This document shows, piece by piece, positions 29,977-38,690 of a stretch of 64,000 nucleotides of DNA. This DNA comes from CAVQYV01 sp963718295 [NCBI: uncultured Methylomirabilota bacterium]. Lineage in GTDB: Bacteria; Methylomirabilota; Methylomirabilia; CAVQYV01. The stretch spans positions 124,001-188,000 of the forward strand of contig CAVQYV010000006.1 of the NCBI GenBank assembly GCA_963718295.1, written 5' to 3'. How positions within the stretch are numbered: the stretch's first letter is position 1; each line of letters starts with the position of its first letter. The notes under the pieces are model-generated. The model searched no databases, was not told the origin of the DNA, and was given only the letters and a program-made list of their open reading frames with translations. Both the position numbers and the translations under genes were made by a program.

Positions 29977-30218
29977 CAAGACCTGCCAATAGGGTCTATG
30001 ACAAGGCAGGGGAATCCATGAGGCGGAGGCTGGACAATTGTTTCGAAGACCTGGAGCAAAACCCTTTGTATGGGAACAACATCAAGCCTCTCACGGGCCA
30101 GCTGAAGGGGCTGCTGCGCTACAGAGTAGGCGATTGGCGGGTAATCTATAGGCTGTTAAAGAAAACCATGAAGGTTGAAATCATCGCCATTCTCCCCAGG
30201 GGAGACGCCTATAAATAA
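29943..30218 (+). CDS. RelE/ParE-superfamily toxin
   Basis: 91 residues with the RelE fold: LTRPANRVYDKAGESMRRRL, DLEQNPLYGNNIKPLTGQL, GLLRYRVGDWRVIYRL and a terminal strand VEIIAILPRGDAYK. The RYRVGDWRVIYR block is the classic RelE core with the catalytic-site arginines. It is probably a ribosome-dependent mRNA interferase. It overlaps the antitoxin gene. Confidence 0.88.
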   Translation: MAEKEIWEIVLTRPANRVYDKAGESMRRRLDNCFEDLEQNPLYGNNIKPLTGQLKGLLRYRVGDWRVIYRLLKKTMKVEIIAILPRGDAYK

Positions 30219-30224
30219 GAGCAG

Positions 30225-30365
30225 GCGCACGTCGAGGCAGAGAGGTATCTGAAACAGAACCCCTCCTTCTCGACCTCTAAGTTGGCCAGCCACGCCCCGT
30301 TTCTCCACGACAAGGATCGGCAGCACTACATGGAGGGCTGCATCAAGGCCGGCCTTCCGCGGTGA
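30225..30365 (+). pseudogene. Remnant of a second cyclase-E-like C-terminus
   Basis: 46 codons and a stop that repeat the last residues of cyclase E with changes: HVEAERYLKQNPSF, then ASHAPFLHDKDRQH and CIKAGLPR. There is no start and no upstream part, because the RelE toxin ends seven bases before. The toxin-antitoxin module therefore separates cyclase E from a duplicate of its own tail. Either a tandem cyclase was lost, or the module was inserted with a duplication of flanking sequence. Confidence 0.75.
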
Positions 30366-30411
30366 AAAGGGAATGCCCAGCGAGGAAAAGGAAATTGGGA
30401 TGTGTCCCTAA

Positions 30412-31539
30412 TTAGGCCGCCAGCCCCGACAGCCAGCGTTCGGCGGAAATGATCGAGACGCCGTCGACGCTCTCCTGCTGCCTCAGATTCTGCACGAGCT
30501 GAAAGGCCGGCACACCGGGCATTCTCTTTTGAAAGTATAACAGGCCGGGAGAGGGCCTGTTTCCCGCCAGTTTGACTTCGATCAGGGCAGTATTTCGGTC
30601 TTCCCGGCAGAGGGCGAAGTCGACTTCCCGGCCGTCCCGGGTTCGGAGGTAGCACAGCGAAAGGTCTTCCCCCGCCGTATCCTGAAGGTACTGCGCATGC
30701 TTCAAAAGAGAGACGGCGCAGGTGTTCTCCAGCCGAACCCCTTCATCCCCCTTCACATAGCTGCTATCGAAAAAGTAAACCTTCGGCTCCTTCAATACCG
30801 CCCGGGCAATATTGGAGTGAAAGGGCCGCACCAGGAAGATGATACAGAGGCTCTCCAGTATGTCTATATATTTCCGTACCGTATTGGGGGCGATCTGCAG
30901 ATCTCCGGCAAGGGAAGTGTAGGATAGGGGAGACCCGACGCGCTCCCGCAGCATCTCGACGAGCAGCCGGATTGCCTTGATCTCGTGGATTCTGCTGAAT
31001 TCCAGGATATCCTCGCGAATCAAGTCGGTGTAATACTGTTTGCGCCAGCGCGCCGCCTCTGTTTCCGACCCTGACAGGAACGGTTCTGGGAACCCGCCCA
31101 AGCGATTCAACAGCTTCAGGGCCTCTCGGGGCGGGAGGGAATCTTTTAGTTCCCTGACGGATAGAGGATGCAGGCGGTAGGAGAAGTACCGTCCCGCCAG
31201 GGATTCGCCTGCCTGCCGGAAGGTATCCAGCCGTGCGCTTCCCGTGATCAGGATGGATTGTCCGGCGGGCCGGGTGTCGTAGCTGCCCTTAACGAACCCC
31301 TTCCACTCCTTCATCTTGTGAACCTCGTCCAGAATGAGCAGGTCCGCGTCCAAAGACCAGGTCTGGCTCCGAATGATCCGGGCATCGTCGAGATGATCGT
31401 AATTCAGGTATTGCGGATTCCGGAACTCTTTCCTCAATTCCTTGGCGAGCCAGGTCTTGCCAACCTGGCGTGGTCCGGTCACAATGACCATCTTCTTGAG
31501 CAGATCCTTGTGAATAGGATCGTACAGGTAGCGGTTCAT
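30412..31539 (-). CDS. AAA+ ATPase with DUF4143
   Basis: 375 residues. Walker A GPRQVGKTWLAKEL is near residue 22 and Walker B ADLLILDEVHKM follows, then ITGSARLDTFRQAGESLAGR, a conserved loop of this ATPase family. The C-terminal DUF4143 includes TVRKYIDILESLCIIFLVRP and VDFALCREDRNTALIEVKL, resembling a restriction-endonuclease-like fold. These proteins are common as solitary genes in genomic islands, with no settled function. The gene is convergent with the cyclase island. Confidence 0.88.
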   Translation of the reverse strand: MNRYLYDPIHKDLLKKMVIVTGPRQVGKTWLAKELRKEFRNPQYLNYDHLDDARIIRSQTWSLDADLLILDEVHKMKEWKGFVKGSYDTRPAGQSILITGSARLDTFRQAGESLAGRYFSYRLHPLSVRELKDSLPPREALKLLNRLGGFPEPFLSGSETEAARWRKQYYTDLIREDILEFSRIHEIKAIRLLVEMLRERVGSPLSYTSLAGDLQIAPNTVRKYIDILESLCIIFLVRPFHSNIARAVLKEPKVYFFDSSYVKGDEGVRLENTCAVSLLKHAQYLQDTAGEDLSLCYLRTRDGREVDFALCREDRNTALIEVKLAGNRPSPGLLYFQKRMPGVPAFQLVQNLRQQESVDGVSIISAERWLSGLAA

Positions 31540-31918
31540 ATAGACTTTCTACCAACACTTTGCACGATAGTCAAGGCAATTATGCAATATGGTGCCGTTT
31601 GGGACAATCCATGTTGTTACCTCTTTCCAGCCAATCTCACTCTATCAAAAGGCGATAGATCAGGTACGGCATTCCCCTCGATATTGCACTTCGTAACTAT
31701 TCCCATCTTCCTTCCATCACTTCCCGTCTTCCTTCCATCCCCGTGAGGCAGTAGGTTTTGATTTCACTTTGAGGGGATATTGGTATATATTGCGCATTTG
31801 TTGAATCCTGTCGCATGCCGGGTGAATCTTAATGGTATGGCGTGCGGAAGCGATTGCGCTCTCTGCATCGCCGGCACAATGAACGGGCAGGCCTTAGGTC
31901 CAAAGGAAAGGAGCTCAT
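31540..31918. other. Divergent intergenic region with direct repeat
   Basis: 379 bases between the DUF4143 ATPase and the small 81-residue gene. It holds the minus-strand promoter at 31579-31607 and a direct repeat TCTTCCTTCCATC (31706-31718 and 31727-31739, 21-base period). I see no gene in it. Confidence 0.6.
31579..31607 (-). promoter_or_regulatory. Putative promoter of the DUF4143 ATPase
   Basis: Minus strand: -35 TTGTCC (31607-31602), 17-base spacer, -10 CATAAT (31584-31579), giving a leader of about 33 bases. A second pair, TTGACT and TAGAAA, lies closer and would give an almost leaderless mRNA. Confidence 0.4.
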
Positions 31919-32164
31919 ATGAGTCCCAAAGAGATGCAGTTGCCTCAGCTCGAAGCCCAGGAGGTGCTTTCCAGCATCGCTATCAAGAAGGAGTGGGTGA
32001 TCGACCCCGCCTTCCTCACCAGAATCAAGCCGGACATCGCCATTGCGATCGTCGCGAGAAGGTTTAACTACCTTGCAGAGGTAACGAAGCTCGAAGCCGA
32101 AGCCAAGTCATTCGAGGCGAAGATGTATGGCGACATCGCTCAGATAATGGGGAAGGCAAGATAA
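31919..32164 (+). CDS. Small hypothetical protein
   Basis: 81 residues that I do not recognise. It begins MSPKEMQLPQLEAQEVLSS. The last third is charged and helical (AEVTKLEAEAKSFEAKMYGD), possibly a short coiled coil. No signal peptide or membrane helix is present. The ATG follows AAGGAG by five bases, which supports translation. A separate transcription unit from the radical SAM gene is likely, since 124 bases separate them. Confidence 0.55.
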   Translation: MSPKEMQLPQLEAQEVLSSIAIKKEWVIDPAFLTRIKPDIAIAIVARRFNYLAEVTKLEAEAKSFEAKMYGDIAQIMGKAR

Positions 32165-32288
32165 GCCCAACGCTGATTTAGGATATGAAGTGAAGGGCAA
32201 AAAGGATACGATTGATTGACGACCCCTTCGAAGTCGACCATCCAGCAGTTCACCCTGGCCTGCCCGTTTTTTTCATAGGGGATGATGG

Positions 32289-33857
32289 ATGAAGAAAAAG
32301 CCCGTCGTTTTCGTCGCCTTCCAGGAACAGGATAATCTTGGAGTCGGTTATGTCGCCTCCATTCTGCGGGAGGCCGGTTTTCCCATCAAGATGATCGATT
32401 TTCGGGTGGGAAAAGAGCGCATCCTCGAGGAACTACAACTCCAGAGGCCGCTTATTGTCGGCTTCTCCATCATCTTCCAGTATCATATCGACGTTTTCAA
32501 AGACCTGATCCACTACCTTCGAGACCACGGCATTCGCTGTCATTTCAATGCCGGCGGCCACTATCCCAGCCTGAGACACCTGGACCTTTTGGATATGATT
32601 CCCGCCCTGGATTCCATCACCCTCTTCGAGGGGGAGAACACCTTCCTCGATCTGGCAAGGTCCATCTATGCCCACAGGGATTGGAAGCACACCCAGGGGA
32701 TCGCTTACCGGGAGGATGGGCTAAAGGTCACCAACCCTCTGCGTCCCCTGGAGACAGACCTCGATAACTTCCCACCGCCCGTCCGCCAGCCGCTGAAGGA
32801 GTACGCCCTCGGCCAGAGGTATGCCACACTACTGGCCGGACGTGGTTGCGTCTATAACTGCTCATTTTGCAGCGTCAGAGAATTCTATTCCCGGCCGCCT
32901 GGCCCGGTGAAACGTTTGAGGCGCCCGGAGATGGTGGCCAGGGAGATGGAACTGCTTCATGAGCAGATGGGCTGCACCATATTCATGTTCCAGGACGATG
33001 ATTTCCCGGTGGCCAGAAATAGGGGCAGGGACTGGGTTACGAAGTTCTGCCAAATGTTGACCGACAAAGGCTTACCCGACAGGATCCTTTGGAAGATCAA
33101 CTGCAGGCCGGATGAAATCGAGGCAGAGACCTTTCGCATGATGAAAGAGTGCGGCCTCTTCCTCGTATATCTTGGCATCGAATCGGGAACGGACGAAGGC
33201 CTGCGCCTGATGAATAAGCACATCAAGGCCCAAGACAATTTGAAGGCTGTCGAAATTCTGAAGGATCTGGGAATCCTTTATGACTATGGATTCATGCTTT
33301 TCGATCCCTCCAGCACCCGCCGTTCCATCCTGAAGAACCTGGATTTTCTGGAGGCGATGTGCGGGGATGGTTCATCGCCCATTACATTCTGCAAGATGCT
33401 CCCCTACGCCGAGACCCAGATTGAACATGCCCTGAAGAAAGAGGGAAGACTGAAGGGAGGTCTCGGATTCCAGGATTATGATTTCCTCGATCCTCCTTTG
33501 GATGGCCTCTATGCCTTCATGACGGAATGCTTCGCCGACTGGATCGGCGATCACGATGGGCTCCTCAATATGGCCCGTTGGGCGAGATACTACTGGGCCG
33601 TCTATGACAAATTCTACCCGCAGACCTCCCCTTCGGCAAGAGTGGACAAGACAATCCAAGGGTTGATTTCCCAGAGCAATCGCTATTTCATCGATACGGT
33701 GCGGGGGCTCATTGCCCTCTTCGGCTCAGAACGTGGCCCATGCGACATGACCTCTTTGATGGAGATCAAAGAGGATGTTGCGGGCGCCCATTCGAAGTAT
33801 CAGAAGAAGCTGAGCAGGACGATCAATCGGATAGAGGCCATGGCGGGCCGGAAATGA
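32289..33857 (+). CDS. B12-binding-domain radical SAM protein
   Basis: 522 residues. The N-terminal cobalamin-binding-like Rossmann domain (LGVGYVASILREAGF, IVGFSIIFQYH, FNAGGHYPSL) is followed by a radical SAM domain with the CX3CX2C cluster motif in GRGCVYNCSFCS, then FMFQDDDFPV and VYLGIESGTDEGL. The domain order is that of the HpnR/BchE/P-methylase superfamily. The cobalamin His loop is not evident, so B12 binding is not assured. The substrate is unknown. It stands alone, before the exported-protein run. Confidence 0.88.
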   Translation: MKKKPVVFVAFQEQDNLGVGYVASILREAGFPIKMIDFRVGKERILEELQLQRPLIVGFSIIFQYHIDVFKDLIHYLRDHGIRCHFNAGGHYPSLRHLDLLDMIPALDSITLFEGENTFLDLARSIYAHRDWKHTQGIAYREDGLKVTNPLRPLETDLDNFPPPVRQPLKEYALGQRYATLLAGRGCVYNCSFCSVREFYSRPPGPVKRLRRPEMVAREMELLHEQMGCTIFMFQDDDFPVARNRGRDWVTKFCQMLTDKGLPDRILWKINCRPDEIEAETFRMMKECGLFLVYLGIESGTDEGLRLMNKHIKAQDNLKAVEILKDLGILYDYGFMLFDPSSTRRSILKNLDFLEAMCGDGSSPITFCKMLPYAETQIEHALKKEGRLKGGLGFQDYDFLDPPLDGLYAFMTECFADWIGDHDGLLNMARWARYYWAVYDKFYPQTSPSARVDKTIQGLISQSNRYFIDTVRGLIALFGSERGPCDMTSLMEIKEDVAGAHSKYQKKLSRTINRIEAMAGRK

Positions 33858-33939
33858 ATATTTTGTCATGGCCCCCGGCGGCTGCGCCTTTTCTGGCGCT
33901 GGCAAGAACACTCGGGGTATCGTGCATGGGAAAGGGATG

Positions 33940-35190
33940 ATGAAGAGGCAGCTTCTCTACATCGCGATTTCGGTGCTCCTGTTTGGCTGTACAACATATT
34001 CCACCGCTCCACGAAAGTCCGCCTTGAGACCCAGCCTTTTTGGATCGGAAGGCTCGGAGCCGATTTCTTTCGCCCGGGTCATCATTCGGATTCCCCCAGG
34101 CACACCGATAGGCACGGAGTTCGTAGCCAAGAGCAAGAAGGGGGCAAACCCCATCTATTGGAGGACCCATCTGGCTCTGGGCGATGAGGAGCTGAAACTG
34201 ACCGCACTGGAGGAAATGGAGAGATATGGATATGCCGCAGTGGGCACAGATCAGGTCCTCTTCCAAACCTCTGCTCGCCAGAAGTCGCGCTTCCTTTTGG
34301 GCGGGGTCATCACAGAACTTACATTCGACCGATATTTGCCGAAGGCCGGCAACTACAGCAGCAGCCGCATAGTGGTGGATTGGCAACTCTATGATACCAA
34401 TCTGGGGAAGACCGTTTTCAGGACCAAGACCCAGGCGAGCGCCCGAAAGGACAATGATCTTTCGAGTGGAGCCGTCACCTTGTCTTTTGCCAAAGCACTG
34501 GATGACTTGCTCACGCGGAAGGAGTTCGTGGCATTGGTGCGGAAAAGGACGGAGGCGGCCGTCCCGGCAAAGCAGGAAGTCCGTTTGAGTATGCCGACTT
34601 GCAGCCCCGTTGGGCCATTGTTCTTGCCGGAAAATCTGGAGAGGGCGCTGGAGTCCGTCGTGATCGTCAAGGCGGGAGAGTACGTCGGCACCGGAGTAAT
34701 CATCTCCCGGGAAGGATATGCCCTCACTGCCTATCATGTCGTCGATGGCGCCCCGGATTTGCAGGTCGAGCTGAAGAGCGGGCTCTCCCTCCACGCGGAG
34801 ATACTGCGATTCAACGCGGAATATGACTTGGCTTTGCTCAAGTTTACGGGCAGAGGTCATGCCTGCCTCCCATTGAGGATCGGATCACGGCCCGCAATCG
34901 GAGAGGAGGTGTTTGCGGTCGGCACTCCAGCCGGGGTGCTCGACTTCTCGGTGAGCAAGGGAGTGGTGAGTGCGGTGCGCGAAATAGGGGGCAAAACTCT
35001 CCTGCAGACGGACGCAAGTGTCAATAGCGGCAATAGCGGCGGTCCCTTGCTCGACAAAACCGGGCATGTCGTCGGTATTGTGACCTGGAAGCTCAGGGCC
35101 GATCAGGGCTATGAGGGAATTGCCTTTGCCATTCCAGTCGAGGTGGGCCTCAGACGGCTCAATCTGGACCTAGACCAGGGAGGGAAATAG
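33940..35190 (+). CDS. Lipoprotein trypsin-like serine protease (S1C/DegP-like)
   Basis: 416 residues from the second of two adjacent ATG codons. The signal MKRQLLYIAISVLLFGCTTY ends in lipobox LFGC, so a lipoprotein is predicted. The first ~200 residues are an unassigned periplasmic domain resembling outer-membrane assembly lipoproteins. The protease domain has the triad His in LTAYHVVDGA, Asp in EYDLALLKF and Ser in VNSGNSGGPLL. There is no PDZ domain. GGGAAAGGG precedes the start. The S51 peptidase follows in the same reading frame, separated only by the TAG stop. Confidence 0.87.
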   Translation: MKRQLLYIAISVLLFGCTTYSTAPRKSALRPSLFGSEGSEPISFARVIIRIPPGTPIGTEFVAKSKKGANPIYWRTHLALGDEELKLTALEEMERYGYAAVGTDQVLFQTSARQKSRFLLGGVITELTFDRYLPKAGNYSSSRIVVDWQLYDTNLGKTVFRTKTQASARKDNDLSSGAVTLSFAKALDDLLTRKEFVALVRKRTEAAVPAKQEVRLSMPTCSPVGPLFLPENLERALESVVIVKAGEYVGTGVIISREGYALTAYHVVDGAPDLQVELKSGLSLHAEILRFNAEYDLALLKFTGRGHACLPLRIGSRPAIGEEVFAVGTPAGVLDFSVSKGVVSAVREIGGKTLLQTDASVNSGNSGGPLLDKTGHVVGIVTWKLRADQGYEGIAFAIPVEVGLRRLNLDLDQGGK

Positions 35191-35211
35191 ATTTCCGGCC
35201 TGATTGTCCTC

Positions 35212-35880
35212 ATGGGTGGCAATGAATTTCGGCCCAGCTGCGCGCCGATGGATCGGGCGATACTGGCACGATTGGCCACCAAGCCCAAGGGCGTCAAGGT
35301 GGTCGTCGTCCCCGCGGCGGCGGCGCACGAGAATCCTGAGATGGCAGCTGGCAACGGGGTGCGGTATTTCAATGACCTGGGCGCCCGGGCAGAGGCCGCC
35401 ATGATCGTCGACCGCCAGACCGCCCAAGACCCTGCACTCGTGGCCCAGGTGAGGGCCGCCGATCTGGTCTACTTCACAGGTGGCGATCCCTCTTACCTGC
35501 TGGAGACGATGCGCGATTCTTCCGCCTGGAAGGCAGCTCTGGAAGTGATCGAGGCCGGTGGAATCCTCGCTGGCTCGAGCGCAGGGGCGATGATCTGCGG
35601 CGGCCAGATGTGGACCTCCGCCCATGACTGGCGTGAAGGACTAAGCCTGGTGCCCCAGATCGCCATCATTCCTCATCATGCCAGCCTGGGGGCCCGCTGG
35701 GGCACCGATCGTATGCGGCAATCCCTCCGAGCAGGAGTGACCCTCGTTGGAATCGATGAGACCACGGCCCTCGTTGGCCCACCGTGGCAGGTAGCGGGAT
35801 CAGGCCAGGTTCTGGTGTATGGTCGTAACGGACCAAGGGTCTATGCCCATGGGCAATCCATTCCCCCAGAGACAGTGTGA
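35212..35880 (+). CDS. Peptidase S51 family (cyanophycinase/dipeptidase E-like)
   Basis: 222 residues from the ATG. The glutamine-amidotransferase-like fold contains YFTGGDPSYLLE and the nucleophile elbow GSSAGAMICGG (Ser). A His-rich segment IIPHHASLGARWGTDRM and GIDETTAL follow. S51 enzymes cleave cyanophycin or Asp-X dipeptides. The first beta-strand (GLIVLMGGNEF) begins before this ATG. An ATT at 35191, directly after the S1C stop and eight bases from GGGAGGG, would restore it, so the true start may be ATT. Confidence 0.82.
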   Translation: MGGNEFRPSCAPMDRAILARLATKPKGVKVVVVPAAAAHENPEMAAGNGVRYFNDLGARAEAAMIVDRQTAQDPALVAQVRAADLVYFTGGDPSYLLETMRDSSAWKAALEVIEAGGILAGSSAGAMICGGQMWTSAHDWREGLSLVPQIAIIPHHASLGARWGTDRMRQSLRAGVTLVGIDETTALVGPPWQVAGSGQVLVYGRNGPRVYAHGQSIPPETV

Positions 35881-35951
35881 GCGAAATCGGAGGAGGGTCT
35901 CTTTTCCCCTTCCTTTTGCCATGAGGAAGGACAGATCCCAGGAGGTTGCAA

Positions 35952-36299
35952 ATGCCACTTCCCCCATTCGTCAGAGCAGTAGCGGAAAAGAAGGTGGGTG
36001 AATTCTGCAGGCGGAGGATTCCCCAACGAGTCCTGGATCAAGTGAGGCTTTCCTACAAGTTCAGAGGAAATAACGTTACGATCTTTGAGGAAAGGGCACC
36101 GTGGATTGGGGATACGAAGGAATGGTCCTCCCTGGCGATTGCCCAGATGCGATATGACGAGAAGACTGGCAGATGGACCCTCTTCTGCGCAGATCGGAAT
36201 GATAGGTGGCATGAGTATTTCGACACCCTGCCGACGAGGAACATAGAAGGACTTCTCCGAGAAATCGATGAGGACCCCACCGGAATCTTCTGGGGATAA
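35952..36299 (+). CDS. DUF3024 domain protein
   Basis: 115 residues starting MPLPPFVRAVAEKKVGEFC after GGAGG. The DUF3024 pattern is visible: FCRRRIPQRVLDQVRLSY, FEERAPWIGDTKEWSSLAIA and RWTLFCADRNDRWHEY. The function of the domain is unknown. It is cytosolic, with no signal peptide, and is followed 13 bases later by a YtfJ-type gene. Confidence 0.82.
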   Translation: MPLPPFVRAVAEKKVGEFCRRRIPQRVLDQVRLSYKFRGNNVTIFEERAPWIGDTKEWSSLAIAQMRYDEKTGRWTLFCADRNDRWHEYFDTLPTRNIEGLLREIDEDPTGIFWG

Positions 36300-36312
36300 G
36301 AGAGGAGAATTC

Positions 36313-36861
36313 ATGCTCAGCAAGCCCTTCCAAGAAACCTCATGGGTGCTCCTTGTCTTATGTTTCGGAGTGGCTTCGCTCTTAGTGGGGGGGACTATCG
36401 CCGATGCGGCCACGGTAGGCCAACAATTGAGCAATGTCGAGGTCAGGGATGCAGACGACCGGCCGACTTGGATTCCCGACTTCGGGAAGAAGCTGATCGG
36501 CATATTCTATAATGATGCGGATGAAGCCGACATGAACGATCCCCTGGCGGATGCCATCACGGCCAGGGATTTCGATGAAAGCAAATATAAGGGAATGGGA
36601 ATTGGCGATCTCCAAGACTCCAAGCTGCCCAACTTCATCATTCGCAGGATCATCAAAGCCAAAGTGGAGAAGTACAACACGGTCATCCTGGCTGACCCGG
36701 ATCTGATCTTGCCCAAGGCATGGGATCTGGGCGATTGCAACAACACGGCCGTCTTCATCCTCATCGGAAAAGACAAGCGGGTGAAGTATGTAAAGAAGGG
36801 GCCGATCCGGGGAGCCGAGATCGACGCCATCGTGAAGTTGATCGAAGAGCTGATTCGATAG
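36313..36861 (+). CDS. YtfJ-family thioredoxin-fold exported protein
   Basis: 182 residues. Start ATG follows GAGGAG. The N-terminus has a hydrophobic signal ending near ADA, so the protein is periplasmic. The YtfJ/thioredoxin-like body includes KKLIGIFYNDADEADMNDP and NNTAVFILIGKDKRVKYVKKG. No CxxC is present, so redox activity is unlikely. YtfJ is a family of unknown function. Confidence 0.75.
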   Translation: MLSKPFQETSWVLLVLCFGVASLLVGGTIADAATVGQQLSNVEVRDADDRPTWIPDFGKKLIGIFYNDADEADMNDPLADAITARDFDESKYKGMGIGDLQDSKLPNFIIRRIIKAKVEKYNTVILADPDLILPKAWDLGDCNNTAVFILIGKDKRVKYVKKGPIRGAEIDAIVKLIEELIR

Positions 36862-36958
36862 GCGCTCGGGGCGGCGCCCGCTCAGCAAAGATCAGAGCCG
36901 TCTTTGCCGGGGATCCGATAGGAAGCGAGGAAGAATTTCCAGAGAGGAGGGCTGAAGG

Positions 36959-37345
36959 ATGGATTTCTATTTTAGCAAGAATCTCACCGGATCCTATGAA
37001 GAAACCATATCAAGAGTCACTGAGGCCCTCAAAAAGGAGGGCTTCGGCATCCTCACCACGATAGATGTGCGGGAGACTCTGAAGAAGAAACTGGGTGTGG
37101 ATTTCCGCAACTACAAGATCCTCGGTGCGTGCAATCCCCCTTTTGCTTACGAGGCGTTGCAGGTGCAAGATAAGGTGGGGCTGCTGTTGCCCTGCAACAT
37201 CATCGTTCAAGAGCACGAATTGGGACAAATTGAGGTCTCAGCCATCGATCCGTTGGTGGCAATGCAGGCGGCGAATAACCCTAAACTCAAAGCCATTGCC
37301 GAAAGAGTGCGGTCCAAGCTGAAGAGGGTGATCGAAGCCCTTTGA
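36959..37345 (+). CDS. DUF302 domain protein
   Basis: 128 residues. The DUF302 core is complete: YEETISRVTEALKKEGFGIL, TTIDVRETLKKKLGVDF, YKILGACNPPFAYEAL and VGLLLPCNIIVQE. It resembles small heme- or metal-linked proteins, but the function is unknown. It sits in a compact plus-strand run of exported or small redox-type proteins. Confidence 0.85.
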   Translation: MDFYFSKNLTGSYEETISRVTEALKKEGFGILTTIDVRETLKKKLGVDFRNYKILGACNPPFAYEALQVQDKVGLLLPCNIIVQEHELGQIEVSAIDPLVAMQAANNPKLKAIAERVRSKLKRVIEAL

Positions 37346-37476
37346 AAGCTCACGGAGAGCATTCCCCCCGCCTGGCATGGAGGGGCTTTCACCCTTCTCC
37401 TTTCGCAGTGCAGGCCCAAAGCTCGAAAGGGTGGGGCAATATCGATCTTCAACCATCTACCGGAGGGAGGACTGTC

Positions 37477-38133
37477 GTGAACGCAAAATCATCTCTATGC
37501 ATCTGCTTGATGCTATCCATATTGTTTGTCTCTTTCGGCTTCAGCGCTGCAGAGGATCTCAAGACGATCCAGCTCCCGGAGCCCAGGATCGAAGGTGGAA
37601 GGCCTCTGATGGAAGTATTGAAAGATCGCGAGTCCTCCCGTGAATTCAGCACGGAGAAATTGCCCATGCAGGAGCTATCCAATCTCCTCTGGGCGGCGTT
37701 CGGGGTGAATCGCTCCGATATCGGAAAGCGGACTGCCCCCTCGGCCAAGAACAAGCAGGAAATGGACGTCTTCGTCGCCACCTCCGACGCCCTCTACCTG
37801 TACGAGCCTAAGGAGCACGCCCTGAGGGTGGTCTTGGCGGAAGATATGAGGGACGCCACGGGACTTCAGCCCTTCGTGAAGGACGCGCCGGTGAATCTCG
37901 TCTTTGTGGCCGATTTCGCGAAGATGGTCGGATATACCGAGGCTCAAAAGGAGTTTTATTCGGCTGCCAACACCGGTTACATCAGCCAAAATGTCTACCT
38001 CTATTGCGCTTCCGAGGGGCTGGCGACGGTTGCGCGAGGGCTGGTAGATCGGCCTGGCCTGGCCAAGAAGATGGGGCTGAGGCCCGATCAGAGGGTCATC
38101 CTGGCCCAAACCGTGGGATACCCCAAGAAATAG
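37477..38133 (+). CDS. SagB/ThcOx-type nitroreductase-family protein, exported
   Basis: 218 residues from a GTG that follows GGAGGGAGG by five bases. The signal segment ends near FSAAED, so export is predicted. The nitroreductase/SagB fold is seen in MEVLKDRESSREFSTEKLPM, LSNLLWAAFGVNR and QNVYLYCASEGLATVARGLV. These enzymes bind FMN; family members reduce nitro groups or oxidise azolines in peptides. No peptide-maturation partners are nearby, so the role is open. Confidence 0.83.
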   Translation: MNAKSSLCICLMLSILFVSFGFSAAEDLKTIQLPEPRIEGGRPLMEVLKDRESSREFSTEKLPMQELSNLLWAAFGVNRSDIGKRTAPSAKNKQEMDVFVATSDALYLYEPKEHALRVVLAEDMRDATGLQPFVKDAPVNLVFVADFAKMVGYTEAQKEFYSAANTGYISQNVYLYCASEGLATVARGLVDRPGLAKKMGLRPDQRVILAQTVGYPKK

Positions 38134-38203
38134 TTGGCGGCTGTCCATCCGGGAGACATCGCTGCCCATCGCGTAGGATTTCTCTCGGAGGGCGGAGCGC
38201 GTC

Positions 38204-38662
38204 ATGAGAAGACAAGACCGGGAAATCAGAGAGTGGGATGAGATCAGGTGGGTCATGGAAAAAGCTGAGGTCTGCCGAATTGGCCTCTCTGAAGATCATA
38301 TGCCTTATGTCGTCCCAGTCCATTTCGGTTACAGCGATCATCGCCTCTATTTCCACTCTGCTCCTGAAGGGAAGAAGATCGAGATCCTGAAGAGGAACGA
38401 TCGGATTTGCTTCGAGATCGACCTGGCTGTCGAGTTGGTTCGGGGGGAGACTCTCTGCAAGTGGGATGCGAAATATTGGAGCGTCATCGGCTTCGGAAGG
38501 GCATTCCTGGTGTCTGACACCCAGGAAAAGCGCAGGGGCCTCGATGCGATTGTGGCACACTACCATGGCTCCCCTCACGCTTACAGCGAAGAGGAGCTTG
38601 GGGGAGTGGCGGTGGTGAGGATCGAGATCGAAAAGGTGACGGGCAAGAAATCGGGTTACTGA
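38204..38662 (+). CDS. Pyridoxamine 5'-phosphate oxidase-family flavin protein (NimA-like)
   Basis: 152 residues with the split-barrel FMN-binding fold: AEVCRIGLSEDHMPYVVPV, RLYFHSAPEGKKIEIL and RICFEIDLAVEL, followed by SVIGFGRAFLV. It resembles NimA nitroimidazole reductases and MSMEG-type FMN/F420 proteins. The substrate is unknown. It has no signal peptide. Confidence 0.85.
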   Translation: MRRQDREIREWDEIRWVMEKAEVCRIGLSEDHMPYVVPVHFGYSDHRLYFHSAPEGKKIEILKRNDRICFEIDLAVELVRGETLCKWDAKYWSVIGFGRAFLVSDTQEKRRGLDAIVAHYHGSPHAYSEEELGGVAVVRIEIEKVTGKKSGY

Positions 38663-38690
38663 GACGGGGACAACGAAAAGGAAAAATGAG

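Noticed and set aside
36313-36861. Thioredoxin activity for the YtfJ-type protein
   Set aside because: The fold fits, but no CxxC motif is present.
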